Assembly (NCBI GenBank): GCA_017871115.1
Contig: JAFCIZ010000002.1
Span: 2,811,501-2,875,500, forward strand
Direction: 5' to 3'
Source of the DNA: Cunninghamella blakesleeana
Lineage: Eukaryota; Mucoromycota; Mucoromycetes; Mucorales; Cunninghamellaceae
Length of the DNA stretch: 64,000 nucleotides
The position numbers and the translations under genes are program-made. The stretch's first letter is position 1, and each line of letters begins with the position of its first letter. Positions 33,701-47,294 of this stretch are shown here, piece after piece. The notes under the pieces are model-generated. The model was not told where the DNA came from, did no database searches, and was given only the letters and a program-made list of their open reading frames with translations.

Positions 33701-36700
33701 GGGATACTACTAAATCAACTTGGATGGCTCGTTTGGATCGCTTAGAGGCAACAACGTCAAATGGTGGAGCATTATTAGGCGACCTTAATCCTCAGTATTA
33801 TAGACAACCAAAAAAAATTAAAAGATGGCAACGTGCTTTTGGTGCATATCAACAAGAGCAACATCGTCGCCATTCTTCTAATGTTATTTCAAGTTGTGTC
33901 AAGATTGATCAAGGAAATAGATGGGTTGTAGCAGCTTATGATAATGGCATTATCCGAGTTTGGAATATTACTTCTGGTACTTTAGCCTGTGAATTAAATG
34001 CACGCTTAGATTCAAGTAGACCTATGACTCCAGAACAAGATAATAATGTCACAATATATGATACCAAACATCAATTATATCAGCATCAACAAAAACAACA
34101 ACAAAAACAGCAAGATAATATATACACTTTACGACAAAGAAATCATTCATCAATCAGCAATAAATATAATAATAATACTCATATCAGCAATCAGCATTAT
34201 AGTAATAATAATAATAATAATAATAATTTAACAGCATCCATATATCCATTACATAATAACCATATTATCAATAATAACAACAATCAACTTAATAATAGCT
34301 CAACATCAGCAATATCATTATCAACATCAACATCAACATCAACATCAACATCTTCATCCACTTCATCATCTGTTTTACGCCATTCTCATTTTAATGATAT
34401 TCAGCATTTTAATATCAGAGATAAAAATAATAATGGAAAAGTAGATAAGGTATTAGCTGTACATTTTATTGGTGCTGTAGCCGAATATTGTCATCCTTTA
34501 GTTGCTGAACTAGCTGCTCAACAACATACTGCAGCTGGCCAATCTGTAGATCCTAATACTTCTCAAAATTTTTTGATATCTGTACATAAAAGTGGATATA
34601 TCCGTGAATGGGATTTGTTTTCTGGTGAATGTATTCAATCATTTTCTTTGGGTCATAAAAAGGATATTACTTATTTACACGCCGTTGAATGCAAAGCTCC
34701 GCATAGAAAGTTAGGCGTTACTTGGGTATTTACCGCTTCAAAGGATGGATGGGTAAAATGCTGGGAACGTCGATTAACTTCTATACCAGTTTCTTTAAAT
34801 GGAAAAGAGAGTAGTGATGCCAATAATAGTAGTAATAGTAATAATACCAATACTAATAACAATAGTAATAACAATCCTAATTCAAAAACAACATCGAGTT
34901 GGACATGTCTTTATTCTATTCAAGCTCATGAAGGAAAATATATAACTTCTATTGCTACTGCTATTCCTGTCGGTGGTATGGGATTACTAGTTACTGGTTC
35001 TAATCATGGATCTGTTAAAGTATGGAATTTTGAAACAGGTGAACTCGTTAATACTTTATCTCACGGTGCATCATCTATCATTGAAAATAATGACTACGAA
35101 CAAACAAGGTTTTCCGATCATACTGAAAATATTGTGCAATTAGTAGTAACACGTTACTGTGATGTTGATACTGGCCCTGGACTTTGTCGTGGTTGTGATA
35201 CTTGTTTTGGAAATGGGTTTTTTATTTCTTCTAGTGATACAGATGGAACAGTACATGTTTGGCGTTTAGAACGGTCTGGTGGAGATATTGATCATAATTG
35301 TAATTTATGTACGAAAGATTATCATCGACAAAAATATGGTAGATCATCTAGAACAGCAACAGGTTCAGTAGGTGCTGGTGATGATAATAGTTCCATCAAA
35401 TCTAACGGTCGTAGGCGTCATCAAAGGAAACATTCTTATTCAAGCACTTCTTCAACTACTTCATCCACTACAAATATATCTTCATCAACGACAAGACGTA
35501 TAAGAAGATATAAACCTAATGTAAGACCTCCACCATCTTCAGCCACTATGGATGATTGGGTAAATGGATTATTGGATATTGAACAATTAGCAGGAAATGA
35601 TGATATTGATTTGGATTGCGTCTTCCTTGGAAAAATTCATCACGTTGAAAGTCGTAGTCTCGTATTTTGTGATAATATGATTCTTGCTGGTGTAAGAAAA
35701 AAACAACAGCAGCAGCACGAACAACAGCAAAGATCATCATCAATAAAAAAGAATTCGTCTACTGAGTGTGAAGCTTGGTTTGCATCGTTACAATATTTTG
35801 AACCTCAAAAAAATATAGAAGATCATGATATCCCAATAGAAGTGTTTGATCTTGAATCAGTCTCTACTCTTCATCAATCTATATTAAATGACACAAGTGA
35901 TTTAAAAACAGATCAATCAGGTTCATTATGGAAATGTTTTTCTTGGTTATTTGGATCTAGATCTACCTCATCACCAAAAATTAAAATAAACGGAAAAGAC
36001 ATAGATAATAATAATAAATCATTATTAGTAGAAGAAGATGAAGATATGGATGATGACAATGATGACGATTATGAAAGCGTAGAAGATAGTAATGGTGATG
36101 ATTATGTAAAATACCCTATGAACGCTGATAACGAGGCTTTGGAAATGCTACCTTTTTCAAGTATAGAACATGCAGTATCATTAGAAGGGCTTGGATTTGC
36201 TTGTGATTATGGTAACTTTATTAAAGTAATCTGTTTAGATAATGTGAAGTCAGATGCACTTCGCCATCAACAATACTTATCAGCGTCTATGAATGGTCAA
36301 ATTTATGATTCATATTCACTCTGTTCTTGGCCAAATGATAAAATCAATTCTGGAGATAATATCAACAATCACGGAAATAATAATAGTAATATTAATAATA
36401 ATAATGATACCAACCAAAGCATAAAATCAACTAATTCTCAGTGTCAATGTAAATCGAATGGAAAAGAGTGCTGTGGTGGTAAACCAAAGAATGGAGAAAA
36501 ATGCTGTGGTGGTAAATCGGCATCTTCAAGATCAACTGCTTATTCTCCTTCTACACCAAATATTACTTCTACTACAGCTATAGCGAATAACAGTAATAGC
36601 AATAATACAGCTATTGCATGTAATCCCAGATCTATCGCTGAATGTATGTCTAAATCAAATTGCTCTCGTGCTGGTGATTGTCCACTTGCTACTTCAAATA

Positions 36701-36720
36701 CAAAATCACGTTGGTTTTAA
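30791..36720 (+). CDS. SREBP cleavage-activating protein (SCAP) homologue
   Basis: ER/Golgi sterol sensor that escorts SREBP for proteolytic activation. Exons 30791-31684, 31807-32137, 32267-32460, 32624-32806 and 32920-36720 give 1800 aa. An N-terminal membrane span (FIFSFTLICFLSLPAIF) and lumenal loop precede a sterol-sensing domain (about residues 303-470). The cytosolic end of that domain reads FLSIDVKRLELTDLNDR; it aligns with mammalian IDIRRMELADLNKR, so the COPII-binding hexapeptide (LELTDL) and the Asp next to it are kept. A later span (LLLLCIALVLVCLWFIP) precedes WD40 repeats (VLSCDHDGRIVLWD, RVWNITSGTLACEL, VKVWNFETGELV, DTDGTVHVWR). Asn/Ser inserts interrupt the WD region. Unusual Cys groups lie at 32711-32767 and 35158-35205, and there is a Cys-rich C-terminal tail. 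A TTG six bases upstream was rejected as the start. Confidence 0.92.
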
Positions 36721-37597
36721 TTTTTTTAAAAATAATAATCATTTTTTCTATATCTATCTTTTCATATATTATTATATCCATTTTTTATGTATCATAATGT
36801 ATTTTAAAACATTATCATTTATTTTTATCTTGTATTGAATCATTGCACTACTATTTTTATTTTTATTTTTTTGAATTTATGTATCAAGTATTGTATTTTC
36901 TTTTTGAAAAAAAATCTAATCCGTATTGTGTTTTTGAAAAAAAAAAAAAAAAAAAAAAAGATTGTGAAAAAAATGTAATGAAATAAAAGATGGCTTCTTT
37001 TATACTAGAATAAAAACATGGCGTGATTATTTCTTTTGAATGTGTTTATGTATTTATTTATATATTAATTATTTTTTTATGATACGATTTTTTTAATATT
37101 ATCTATTTATAAAACTATCCATTTTTTTTTTCTATCAACTAAATATTTAATTATTTTGTTGATATTTATGGCCAATTAATAAAAATTCTCATGGTAAACA
37201 AAGCAGTTAGGTGGGTTAATATTTTTATGTATAGATAATGAAGTGGTTATATACAAAATATTAACATAAATATAATATTTTTATCTATATTTTCTACTCA
37301 GACTTGAAAATAAAAAAATAAAAAATAAAATAAAGAATCTTGCGGATTCTCATTAAATATATAAATAATTTATGCATATTTTTTAACATTCATAAAAAAA
37401 ACCATTTTTGTCTAATTTTTATTTTTAACAAAAAGTATAAAACTTTTTTTTTGTTTGCACTTTTTTTATTAAATTAAAAAATAAATAAATATAAAATATG
37501 TAACATTTTTTAAAAAGCTAATTACAGTATGAATGGAATCATGTGTTTTTTTGATAATGGAAATGAAATGAAATGAAAATAAAAGATACTAAATCAT
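36721..37597. other. Convergent spacer, SCAP / EF-1alpha
   Basis: About 880 bp with no supportable frame. It contains an A23 run (36937-36959), several A/T runs, and the likely 3' UTRs of both genes. No RNA gene seen. Confidence 0.55.
36937..36959. repeat. A23 homopolymer
   Basis: Uninterrupted A run of about 23 bases downstream of the SCAP stop. Confidence 0.85.
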
Positions 37598-39310
<1,713 letters not shown>

Positions 39311-40906
39311 GGCTAAATAATAATAAAAAGGAAAGAGAACGATAATATATTTATTAATAAAATATAAAATTAAAAGAGTGTATTGGCAAATAAATTAATT
39401 AGTTTTTTAGTTTTTTACCTAAATATAATTTATTATTATTATAATGAAAAAAAAGAAAAAAGAAGAGAAAAAAAAAAAAAAGGATTTTTAAAAAAATTTT
39501 CAATTTGAGTTTAAATCAAAAGCCACTTTTTTAAAAAATTTCTACTGCGACAAGTTGGGCAACACTGGGCACACGGGGGTTTTCAGCGGAATTTTAAAAA
39601 TACTTTATAGTTGTACAATTTTTTTAGGACTTGAGTAAAATTAAATTTCAGCTACTAGTTAGTTAATTTAGCATAAAGTCTCAAAGCTATATTTATTTTT
39701 CATACCACTACTTTCTTTTTAAAAACAAAATATACCTTATCTTACTAATAAAGCACCACCCTAATAGCTACAATATATATGCGATAACATTTTAATAGAA
39801 AATCATTATTATAATAATGGTTTACTGCAAAATGTATTTGACTGTAAAAGTTGTTTAGTAAAATGGAATAGAGGTTCAAAGTCAAGCCAGATTATTAAGG
39901 TATTGGTTCGAAAAAATTAATGGAAACTTAGGATCTGAAACTTTATTCATAGCTACGGTATAAGATCTAATGTTACCACTGATATTATTGTTGATGATAC
40001 TACCTTTGATATTGCAACTAATCCAACATCTGTCATTGTTGCAGTTACTGTTAATAATACTATTAATAATCTCAACAATATTCAATAATAATCACTTTCA
40101 TTATTTCTGATTTCGATCGATGTAAATATAATGATGCTCCAGTTATTACTTCGGCAAGTGATAAAAAAATAAATCTAAGGCTCGTTTACTGATTTAAACT
40201 TTTTTTTTTGGTTAGCAACCCTAAGTGCTTAGCTTTTACTGATAACATTATGTAATACAAATTAACATAAATAAAAACATATGTGCTTTCAATATCAATT
40301 AATATAATTATTATTTTATACTATTATTTTATAATAATAATAATAATAATAAAGAATATAGTATATAATATATTATTATATAAATAAATATGGAATAAGA
40401 GTAAAGATGTAGGCGGAGTTTTTCCCTTCAGAGTTACAATTTTTTATTTTTCCCACTATCCTTTTTTATTTTTCTGAATTCTCTCTTTCCTTTTTCTTAC
40501 CTTTTTCCTTTTTCAATTTTTATTTTTTCTTTTTATTTTTTTCAAATTGAATAATAATTTTCCTTTCATCATTTTTTACATGACTTTATTCACTAATTGA
40601 CTAGATCCTTTTAGATTATCTTTTTTTGTACCATAAATATTATTTTTCTATTATTATTAAAGTAAATATTTATTTGTAGATACCTTGTAAAAGTAACCAC
40701 TATATATCACACAGTTTTTGTTATACTGTTTTTTTTCTTTTTTCTTTTTCTTTTGCTTTAAATAATATGTAAGTTACCAATATATAAATTAAAAACGAGA
40801 ATATATACACACATGCATACATATACACACATACATACATATATATAAGCTATTATAAAAATATTTCTAAGTTTATTTATTTCTATTTTATATATATTAG
40901 TATTAA
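39311..40906. other. Divergent region between EF-1alpha and PRL genes
   Basis: About 1.6 kb. The EF-1alpha side has the probable 5' UTR intron (39313-39418) and a GC-richer patch at about 39544-39590 that could be an upstream activating element. A broken coding-like stretch lies at about 39860-40260 (listed separately). The PRL side has CT-rich sequence (40487-40560 and 40730-40757) and a probable 5' UTR intron at 40769-40900 with GTAAGT and TTAG ends. Around 40330-40400 there are AAT and TATA repeats. Confidence 0.5.
39860..40260 (+). pseudogene. Possible decayed coding fragment
   Basis: Plus-strand pieces read as protein if a frame change is allowed: about 39879-39962 gives SQARLLRYWFEKINGNLG and more up to IATV, then about 39968-40084 gives SNVTTDIIVDDTTFDIATNP and a Val/Asn-rich continuation ending at tandem stops. 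Codon use is more coding-like than the flanks. No domain is recognised. It may be a remnant of a Thr/Asn-rich surface protein or of a mobile element. Confidence 0.25.
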
Positions 40907-41901
40907 ATGTATAAACGTTCCGCTGATATGCCAGGTGTTGGTCATCGATTAATAAATCCTCCTACTTTGATTGAATATAATAATACAAGATTTTTAATTG
41001 TTGATGCTCCTAGTACAAATAACTTACCACTTTATATTCAAGTAAGTTTATAAATAAAATAAAATAAAATAGGGATGTATATAAATATACTATGTGTATA
41101 TGCATAAGCATTATGTATATTTAAAGTAATAAATGATAAAAAAAATATGTATATTAAAATAGTCTGTTGTTTTTTTATTTTTAAATTTTGATGATAGGAA
41201 TTTCAGCAATGGCATGTGACAGATGTGGTTCGATGCTGTGAACCAACTTATCCAAAAGAACCATTATCAGAAAAAGGAATTCAAGTACATGATTTAGTGT
41301 TTAGTGATGGTGCTTCTCCTCCATCTTCTATTGTTGATGCTTGGTTAAGTTTAATTGACGAACGATTTCACACACCTATGAATAAAAATAAAAATAATTA
41401 TCACCATGATGATGATGGTCATATAGATGATAAAAATAACAATGAGTCATTAGCTCCTCCAACAATTGCTGTAAGTCTAGTATGAATATAATAGATAAAC
41501 TAAATTGATATATTGATAAATATTGATATATTTAAATCTGACCCTCTTTTAATTTATTATATATAATTATATATCATCACCAACGTTACTAGTCACATTG
41601 CTTGGCAGGTAATATAGAAGAATAAAAATAAATATGTTCTAAAAAAAACCGATACATAAATAATTAATAGTAAATTTAATGCATGATCACTTATTATTAT
41701 TATTATTATTATTTTTGTTTAATTTTAGGTCTTGGTCGTGCTCCTGTATTAGTTGCTATTGCTTTGATTGAAGAAGGAATGCCTGCTTTAGATGCTGTTG
41801 CTTATATTCGAGAACGTCGTAAAGGTGCCATCAATAACAAACAATTGAAATTCATAGAATCATATAAACCAAGATCAAAAAAACAATGCATCATATCTTA
41901 A
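40907..41901 (+). CDS. PRL-type (PTP4A) protein tyrosine phosphatase with CAAX box
   Basis: Small prenylated phosphatase family that regulates growth and, in animals, magnesium transport through CNNM proteins. Exons 40907-41041, 41198-41470, 41593-41608 (16 nt) and 41729-41901 give 198 aa. The sequence parallels animal [40 protein letters not shown] with the general-acid Asp, then [15 protein letters not shown] with the catalytic Cys and Arg. [17 protein letters not shown] and a terminal CIIS farnesylation signal follow. The microexon is needed to make the HC(x5)R loop in frame. The residue before HC is Ser, where animal PRLs have Val. A ~25-residue Asn/Asp/His insert precedes the active site. 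A 5' UTR intron (40769-40900) is likely. Confidence 0.92.
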
Positions 41902-42304
41902 TTCTTGAAATATTTATACACACATACGCTTTGCTTTATTATTATTACTATTACTATTGTTAATTATTTTTAATACCTTATTGCCATTTTTTAATGTAGA
42001 TTAAATATTGAATACACTTTTCTTTCATTTGTTACATAATACGTATAATCATAATGTATATCATATTTTTTTATTTATTTATTTTAGTTAATTTTTTTAT
42101 TGGAAATATATATAAAATTATCAAATATAAATAAATAAATAAGCAAATGATAATATTTATTTATTTTTTTCTTTTAATATTTGAATGAAGGGTATTATAT
42201 TTAATAAGTATATAATAGTATGTAATAATAAAAAATAAATAATAATAGTTAAAAAAATGAAAATTTATATACTTCATAGTCTTATTTTAAAATAAATTAA
42301 TAAA
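41902..42304. other. Convergent spacer, PRL / septation-type gene
   Basis: About 400 bp, AT-rich, with ATT and TAAATA repeats. It holds the 3' ends of both transcripts; nothing else seen. Confidence 0.55.
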
Positions 42305-44669
42305 TTATTCTTCTTGAAGAGGAGCTAACTCACTACTTGCACGTAAAGAAGTTGTTGAACTACCAGATCTGCTCATACTAGGTTGACGATTATTGATTCG
42401 AGATGTATCTAATGAGGCCGACTCTTCATTGGAAGAAGTAGATGTAGACCCATGAAGGCTAGGAGAACCACCACTATTACCGTCATGAGGTGGTTTATCA
42501 GTCGTGATTGTAGGTGGAGTAGCTGACCAACCCATACTCATTCTTCTGAATGCTTTTGTAGCCCATCCACCATTACTATCTCTATTAGGGTTATGTGTAC
42601 CATTGCTATATTGAGTGCTAGTGCTTGTACTAATACTACCTGTAAGTACAGAACTATGTCTTTGTGTAGATCGGTTTACATTTCCTTTGTTGTTTTGATC
42701 ATCATTATTGTTTTCTGCTATTGTACCATTAATAGTTACTGGTGGTTTGGCCCCCCAGTAAGAAATGGTTTTACGGCGTTGTTGTCTAGTATTAGTAGCT
42801 TTTCCAAGTAAAGTACTTGATAAAGTACGTGTAGGTGTAGGTCCAACGGTTGCTGTTTGAGAGGTGGTTGATGTATCAACTTTTGGTTTTTCTTCAACAG
42901 GCATAGGATTTGGTTTTGGTTTAGGTTGATCAATACTAAGAACATCTTCTAGTTGTTTATTATCGATGATCTTCATTAAAATCTTATTCATATATAATTG
43001 TAATGCACGATTAGTATCTTGTAACAATTTAACTTCATCGTTTAATTCTATCAAAAAAAATATTAAAAAAAAAATGCGATGAGTTACCATTTTTAGTCAT
43101 GCCCCCTTTTTTCATTTTTCCTTTTTTCATTTTTTATTAATTTTCATTTTCATTTTATTTTCGATTTCACTATTTTTTTTTTTTTTTTTTGGCATACTCT
43201 GTATAGTTTTATCAACTTCATTTGCTTTTTGTGTTGTTTCCATATCATTTGCTAATCCAAGTTCTGCGGCAAGGTTCAGCCCACTGCCATTTATAGCGGA
43301 TTTTTCTAATAACCCGCTTGATTCATTGTTCTCAACCTATCGCATTAAATCAATTAAATTCAAGTGTACATGTATGTTACTAAAGGTTATTTACGTGCAT
43401 TTTTTTTATTTTTATTTTCATAGCTAGCCATATGTTGTTTATTTATTTTACCTGCATAATAGGATTTGTCATAAATTCACCACTAATTGTTTTTTCATGT
43501 AATAAAATTTGGTAACTTTCATTATCTTCCATAAGAGATTGATTGACTTGTTTTACGTTGGTGATTTCATGTTCTAATTGCTGAACTTTTAAAGATTGGC
43601 GTTGCTGTTGAGCATCCTTTTCTTGTAACAAAGATTTAAGTTGTTCCAATTCATTTTTAAGTTCCAAAATCAATTTATCTTGGGCTTTAATTGTTCTTTG
43701 AGCAATTTTACTTTCTCTTGCATAAGATGAATCAATTGATGCCAATTTTGGTGTAGATTTGGTGGTTGATAATTGATCATCCCCATCATGTCGATCTGAC
43801 GAATCTTGATTCGATTTATTATTATTAAATTGTTGTTTTTTTTCTTGATCTTCTTCACCAATATGACTAAGAGGAGTAGGAAAACCGAAGGGACTGAGGG
43901 TAGTTGATGTCACACTGCGTCGACGAGGTGTTCGAGGTGTACGAGGTTCTCCATTATTACTTACACTTAATGCTCGAATTTGATTATATAAATCTGCCTC
44001 TCTTTGTTGCCATGCTACTCGATCAGCTTCAAAGCTAGATAATTCATTTTGAAGTTTATATTCTACATCTTTTTTAGTTTTGAGTAATTGTTGGACTTGT
44101 TTACGTAGATCTGCTGTATCTTGTTCTTGAGCATATAGTTGTGTTTCTAATCTTGCTTGAGTGTTGTTATATGTTGAATTATCTTGTTGAATCCCAGCTA
44201 TTTTCTAAAAAAAAATAAAAATCCACACATTCATAAAAAAAAAAAAAAAGGCGTGATCAATTACCTTATCTAACGTATATTCTTTCACAAGAATGAAAAA
44301 AGAAAAAACATATAAACCTTCTTTTTTTCTTTTTACACACACACAACTTATTTTATATATAATAAACATATGTCATCTTACATTTCTAAGATAATCGTTA
44401 TCTTTACTTAATTCTGTATATTGAATTTTTGAATCATCAAGTTCACTTCTTAGCTATTAATTAATAAAGATAAAAATAATTAAGTGAGCATTATTAAAAT
44501 ATTTTTATTTTTATATCAAGATGATAATTTAAAAAGAGTACAATAGTGGATAATATATATATATATATATATAGGTCAAACTTACTGTCAAATTATCATT
44601 TTGGGCTTCTTCTAATTTTTGTTTCAAGATTTGTAAAATTTTTTCATAGTCTTCCACTGATGCTGTCAT
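42305..44669 (-). CDS. Coiled-coil protein of the 'up-regulated during septation 1' type
   Basis: Exons 44669-44586, 44453-44382, 44204-43452, 43336-43198 and 43047-42305 give 596 aa. The N-terminal third is a long coiled coil (MTASVEDYEKILQILKQKLEE, then LRSELDDSKIQYTELSKDN and RLETQLYAQEQDTADLRKQ). After a basic TPRTPRRR patch and a low-complexity linker, a second coiled coil ends in LMEDNESYQILLHEKTISGEF. I recognise that block as the signature of fungal Up-regulated-during-septation-1 proteins. A further predicted helix (VEADKTIQ-like, then LNDEVKLLQDTNRALQLYMNKIL) and a Ser/Thr-rich tail with RRMSMGW follow. A role in septum or hyphal growth is inferred from the family name only. The frame at the start of the last exon (MVTHRIFF...) is intron sequence and is excluded. 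Confidence 0.75.
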
Positions 44670-45868
44670 ATTAAATAGAATATCAACAATGTTAAAAGGA
44701 AAGTAATGGGTGTGAAAAAAAATAAAAAATAAAAAAGTAAAAAGGGAAAGAAAAGTAAAAAAAAAAAGCTAAGTGAAGAAAAAAATTCTTTACCTTTTTT
44801 AAAAAAAATTAAAAAAAAGGCACTTTTTTTCTCTGTGCTACACAACTTACATCAGACATATTGTCAATAAGTAGAGTTTAACTTTTTTATTTTTTATAAT
44901 ATACATGTTTTTTAATTAAATCAATCTTTATTAATTAAAAAATATATTTATATTCAATTTTTTTTTTTTTTTTTTTTTTAAAAAAAAAGCTTTTGTCAAA
45001 AAATAATAAATTAAAAGGTTTTTTATTTGACGTATCTAGTATATTTTTTCTATACTGAGTGCAAGCATAGTTTTCGGGATAGCAAATGTAAAAATAAGGT
45101 TTAATCAATGTTTTTATTTGTAACAGTTTAGAAAAAAGTCTTCAATAAAATAAAATTATCCCCTAATGATCTTGTATTTATATTAAGTAGTCCTATATAT
45201 CTCAATATTTAAACTACAATAAAAACTAATCATTTCTGAAATATATATACATATTCTGTGATTATTTTTATTTTGCCTATTTCAATTTTATACCAATTAA
45301 TTCTTCTTCGATTCTTTTACTAGTTTATAAATGAAAACTATATATAGCAAATGATTACCTTATCGATCTGTTATAATTTGGAGCCAATTAGTTTACCTTT
45401 TATAAAAATGTATGAATATATAACTTGAATATGGTTTTTTTAATAAAGTATAACATTCTAGTTTATTTTATAAAATTTTGCATACAAATAGAAAATGATA
45501 ATATTGCTGATCTGTTAATGATATCATATCAACTAATTTATTATCTATGGAGGTATAGAGATTTTTATCTTGGGTGTTAATTTTTAAATAATATCTTTAA
45601 TCTTTTTTTATATCCTCATAGCCACTTTTTATTATTATTATTATAATAATAAAAAAAAAAAAGGTTTAGATATAAAAGGTAAATTTATTTTTTTGAGCGA
45701 TTTTATCCGAGGAATAGGTAATTAGAGAGGAGGGAGGGAAAGTGAAAATAAGAATTCGCAACAATATATCGGCTTTTAAATTTTTTTGCCCCGGAATAAT
45801 TATAAATGTCAGTTTTAATTTTTTTTTTCATTAACCCTTCTCTCTCTTTTTAAATAAATAAAAATAAT
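44670..45868. other. Divergent spacer, septation-type gene / QPRTase
   Basis: About 1.2 kb with A- and T-rich runs (44960-44990 contains a T/A palindromic block) and no supportable frame. A purine-rich segment (45724-45750, GAGAGGAGGGAGGG) and a CCCCGGAATAA word (45790-45800) near the QPRTase start are the only GC-richer parts and may be promoter elements. Confidence 0.5.
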
Positions 45869-47114
45869 ATGAATTTTGGACACTTACTTGCAACCAATTA
45901 TAAAGCTATTGTTGCCCAATATTTAGAAGAAGATGTTCCTTCATTCGACTATGGAGGTTATGTTGTTGGGGAAGAAGAACAAGTAGCCACTTTATATTGT
46001 AAAGCCGAAGGAGTTTTAGCTGGTGTCCCCTTTTTTGACGAAGTATTTAAGCAATTAGACTGTCGGTAATCAACTAGAAGAGTATATATTATATGTATAC
46101 TTGCTTATTTATATAATAATAATTACAATATTTATAATAATATACTAATATATATATATATATATGTATTATTACTAGTGTTGAATGGCAAAGCAAGGAA
46201 GGTGAATGGTTAAAACCTGAAGGCAAACAAGCTATTGCTCAAGTTTATGGTAAAGCTCGTCATATTTTATTAGGTGAAAGAACAGCTTTAAACATTATTT
46301 CTCGTTGTAGTGGTATTGCTTTAAGGTAATTAGTGGTTAATTTTGTTTTTTAAAAAAAGAAGGGTTCCATGTATAATTAAATAAATATAGTAGGATAGAA
46401 TCTTATATAGAAAATGAAGAAAAGAAGAATCTAATTATATATATTTGATAATAATAATGATAAACTATAGAGCTCGTAAAGTACATGAATTACAAAAAGC
46501 AAAAGGATTTAAAGGTGTGATTGCCGCTACCCGTAAAACAACTCCTGGGTTCCGATTGGTTGAAAAATATGGTGTCCTTGTTGGAGGATTAGATACCCAT
46601 CGTATGGATTTATCATCTATGGTCATGCTTAAAGATAACCATATTTGGAGTTCTGGATCTATTACTGCTGCTGTTAAAAATGCTCGTAGTGTTTGTGGTT
46701 TTGCTTTAAAAATTGAAGTAGAGTGTCAATCTGAAGAAGAAGCTGATGAAGCTATTGCAGCTGGTGCTGATATTGTCATGTTGGATAATTTTACTGGAGA
46801 AGGACTTAAATCAGCTGCTAAAAATATTAAACAACGCTGGGCTGAAAAAGGTGTCAATCATTTTATGATTGAAAGTAGTGGTGGTATTACTTATGAAACA
46901 TGTGCTAATTACTTTTGTGAAGGTAAACTTTATTTTTCAAAACAAAGGAAGATAAGATTGTATATTATTGATAATTGATTTTTAACTGTATTTTATTTAT
47001 TTAATTACTGATTGATTGATTGATTTATATATAGATATTGATATTCTTAGTATGAGCACTATTACTCAAGGTGTACCTCATGTTGATTTCTCCCTTAAAA
47101 TTAACAAGAAATAA
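45869..47114 (+). CDS. BNA6: Nicotinate-nucleotide pyrophosphorylase (quinolinate phosphoribosyltransferase)
   Basis: Last specific step of de novo NAD synthesis from tryptophan or aspartate: quinolinate plus PRPP gives nicotinate mononucleotide and CO2. Exons 45869-46065, 46179-46325, 46471-46922 and 47035-47114 give 291 aa, the family norm. The N-terminal domain has [12 protein letters not shown] and [17 protein letters not shown]. The barrel has [51 protein letters not shown] (substrate-binding Lys and His), [23 protein letters not shown] and IESSGGI. It ends with [16 protein letters not shown]. All introns are in phase. The gene name follows yeast usage. Confidence 0.96.
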
Positions 47115-47294
47115 TCTACTTTATAATGCACCAGTATAATTTATATAAAATACACGGACTTTTAAATTTTAATTTATAAATTTTAATTTTTTTTTCATTG
47201 TTTATGTTCCTTATTTATTTCTCTTTTCCTCTCTTTTATAAATTATGTTACTTTTCTTTTCTTTTAGAATACATATTTATTTGTATAAAATAAA

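Noticed and set aside
43052..43090. MVTHRIFFLIFFL as N-terminus of the septation-type gene
   Set aside because: This is intron sequence before an AG acceptor at 43049-43048; the upstream exons join in phase and contain the family signature.
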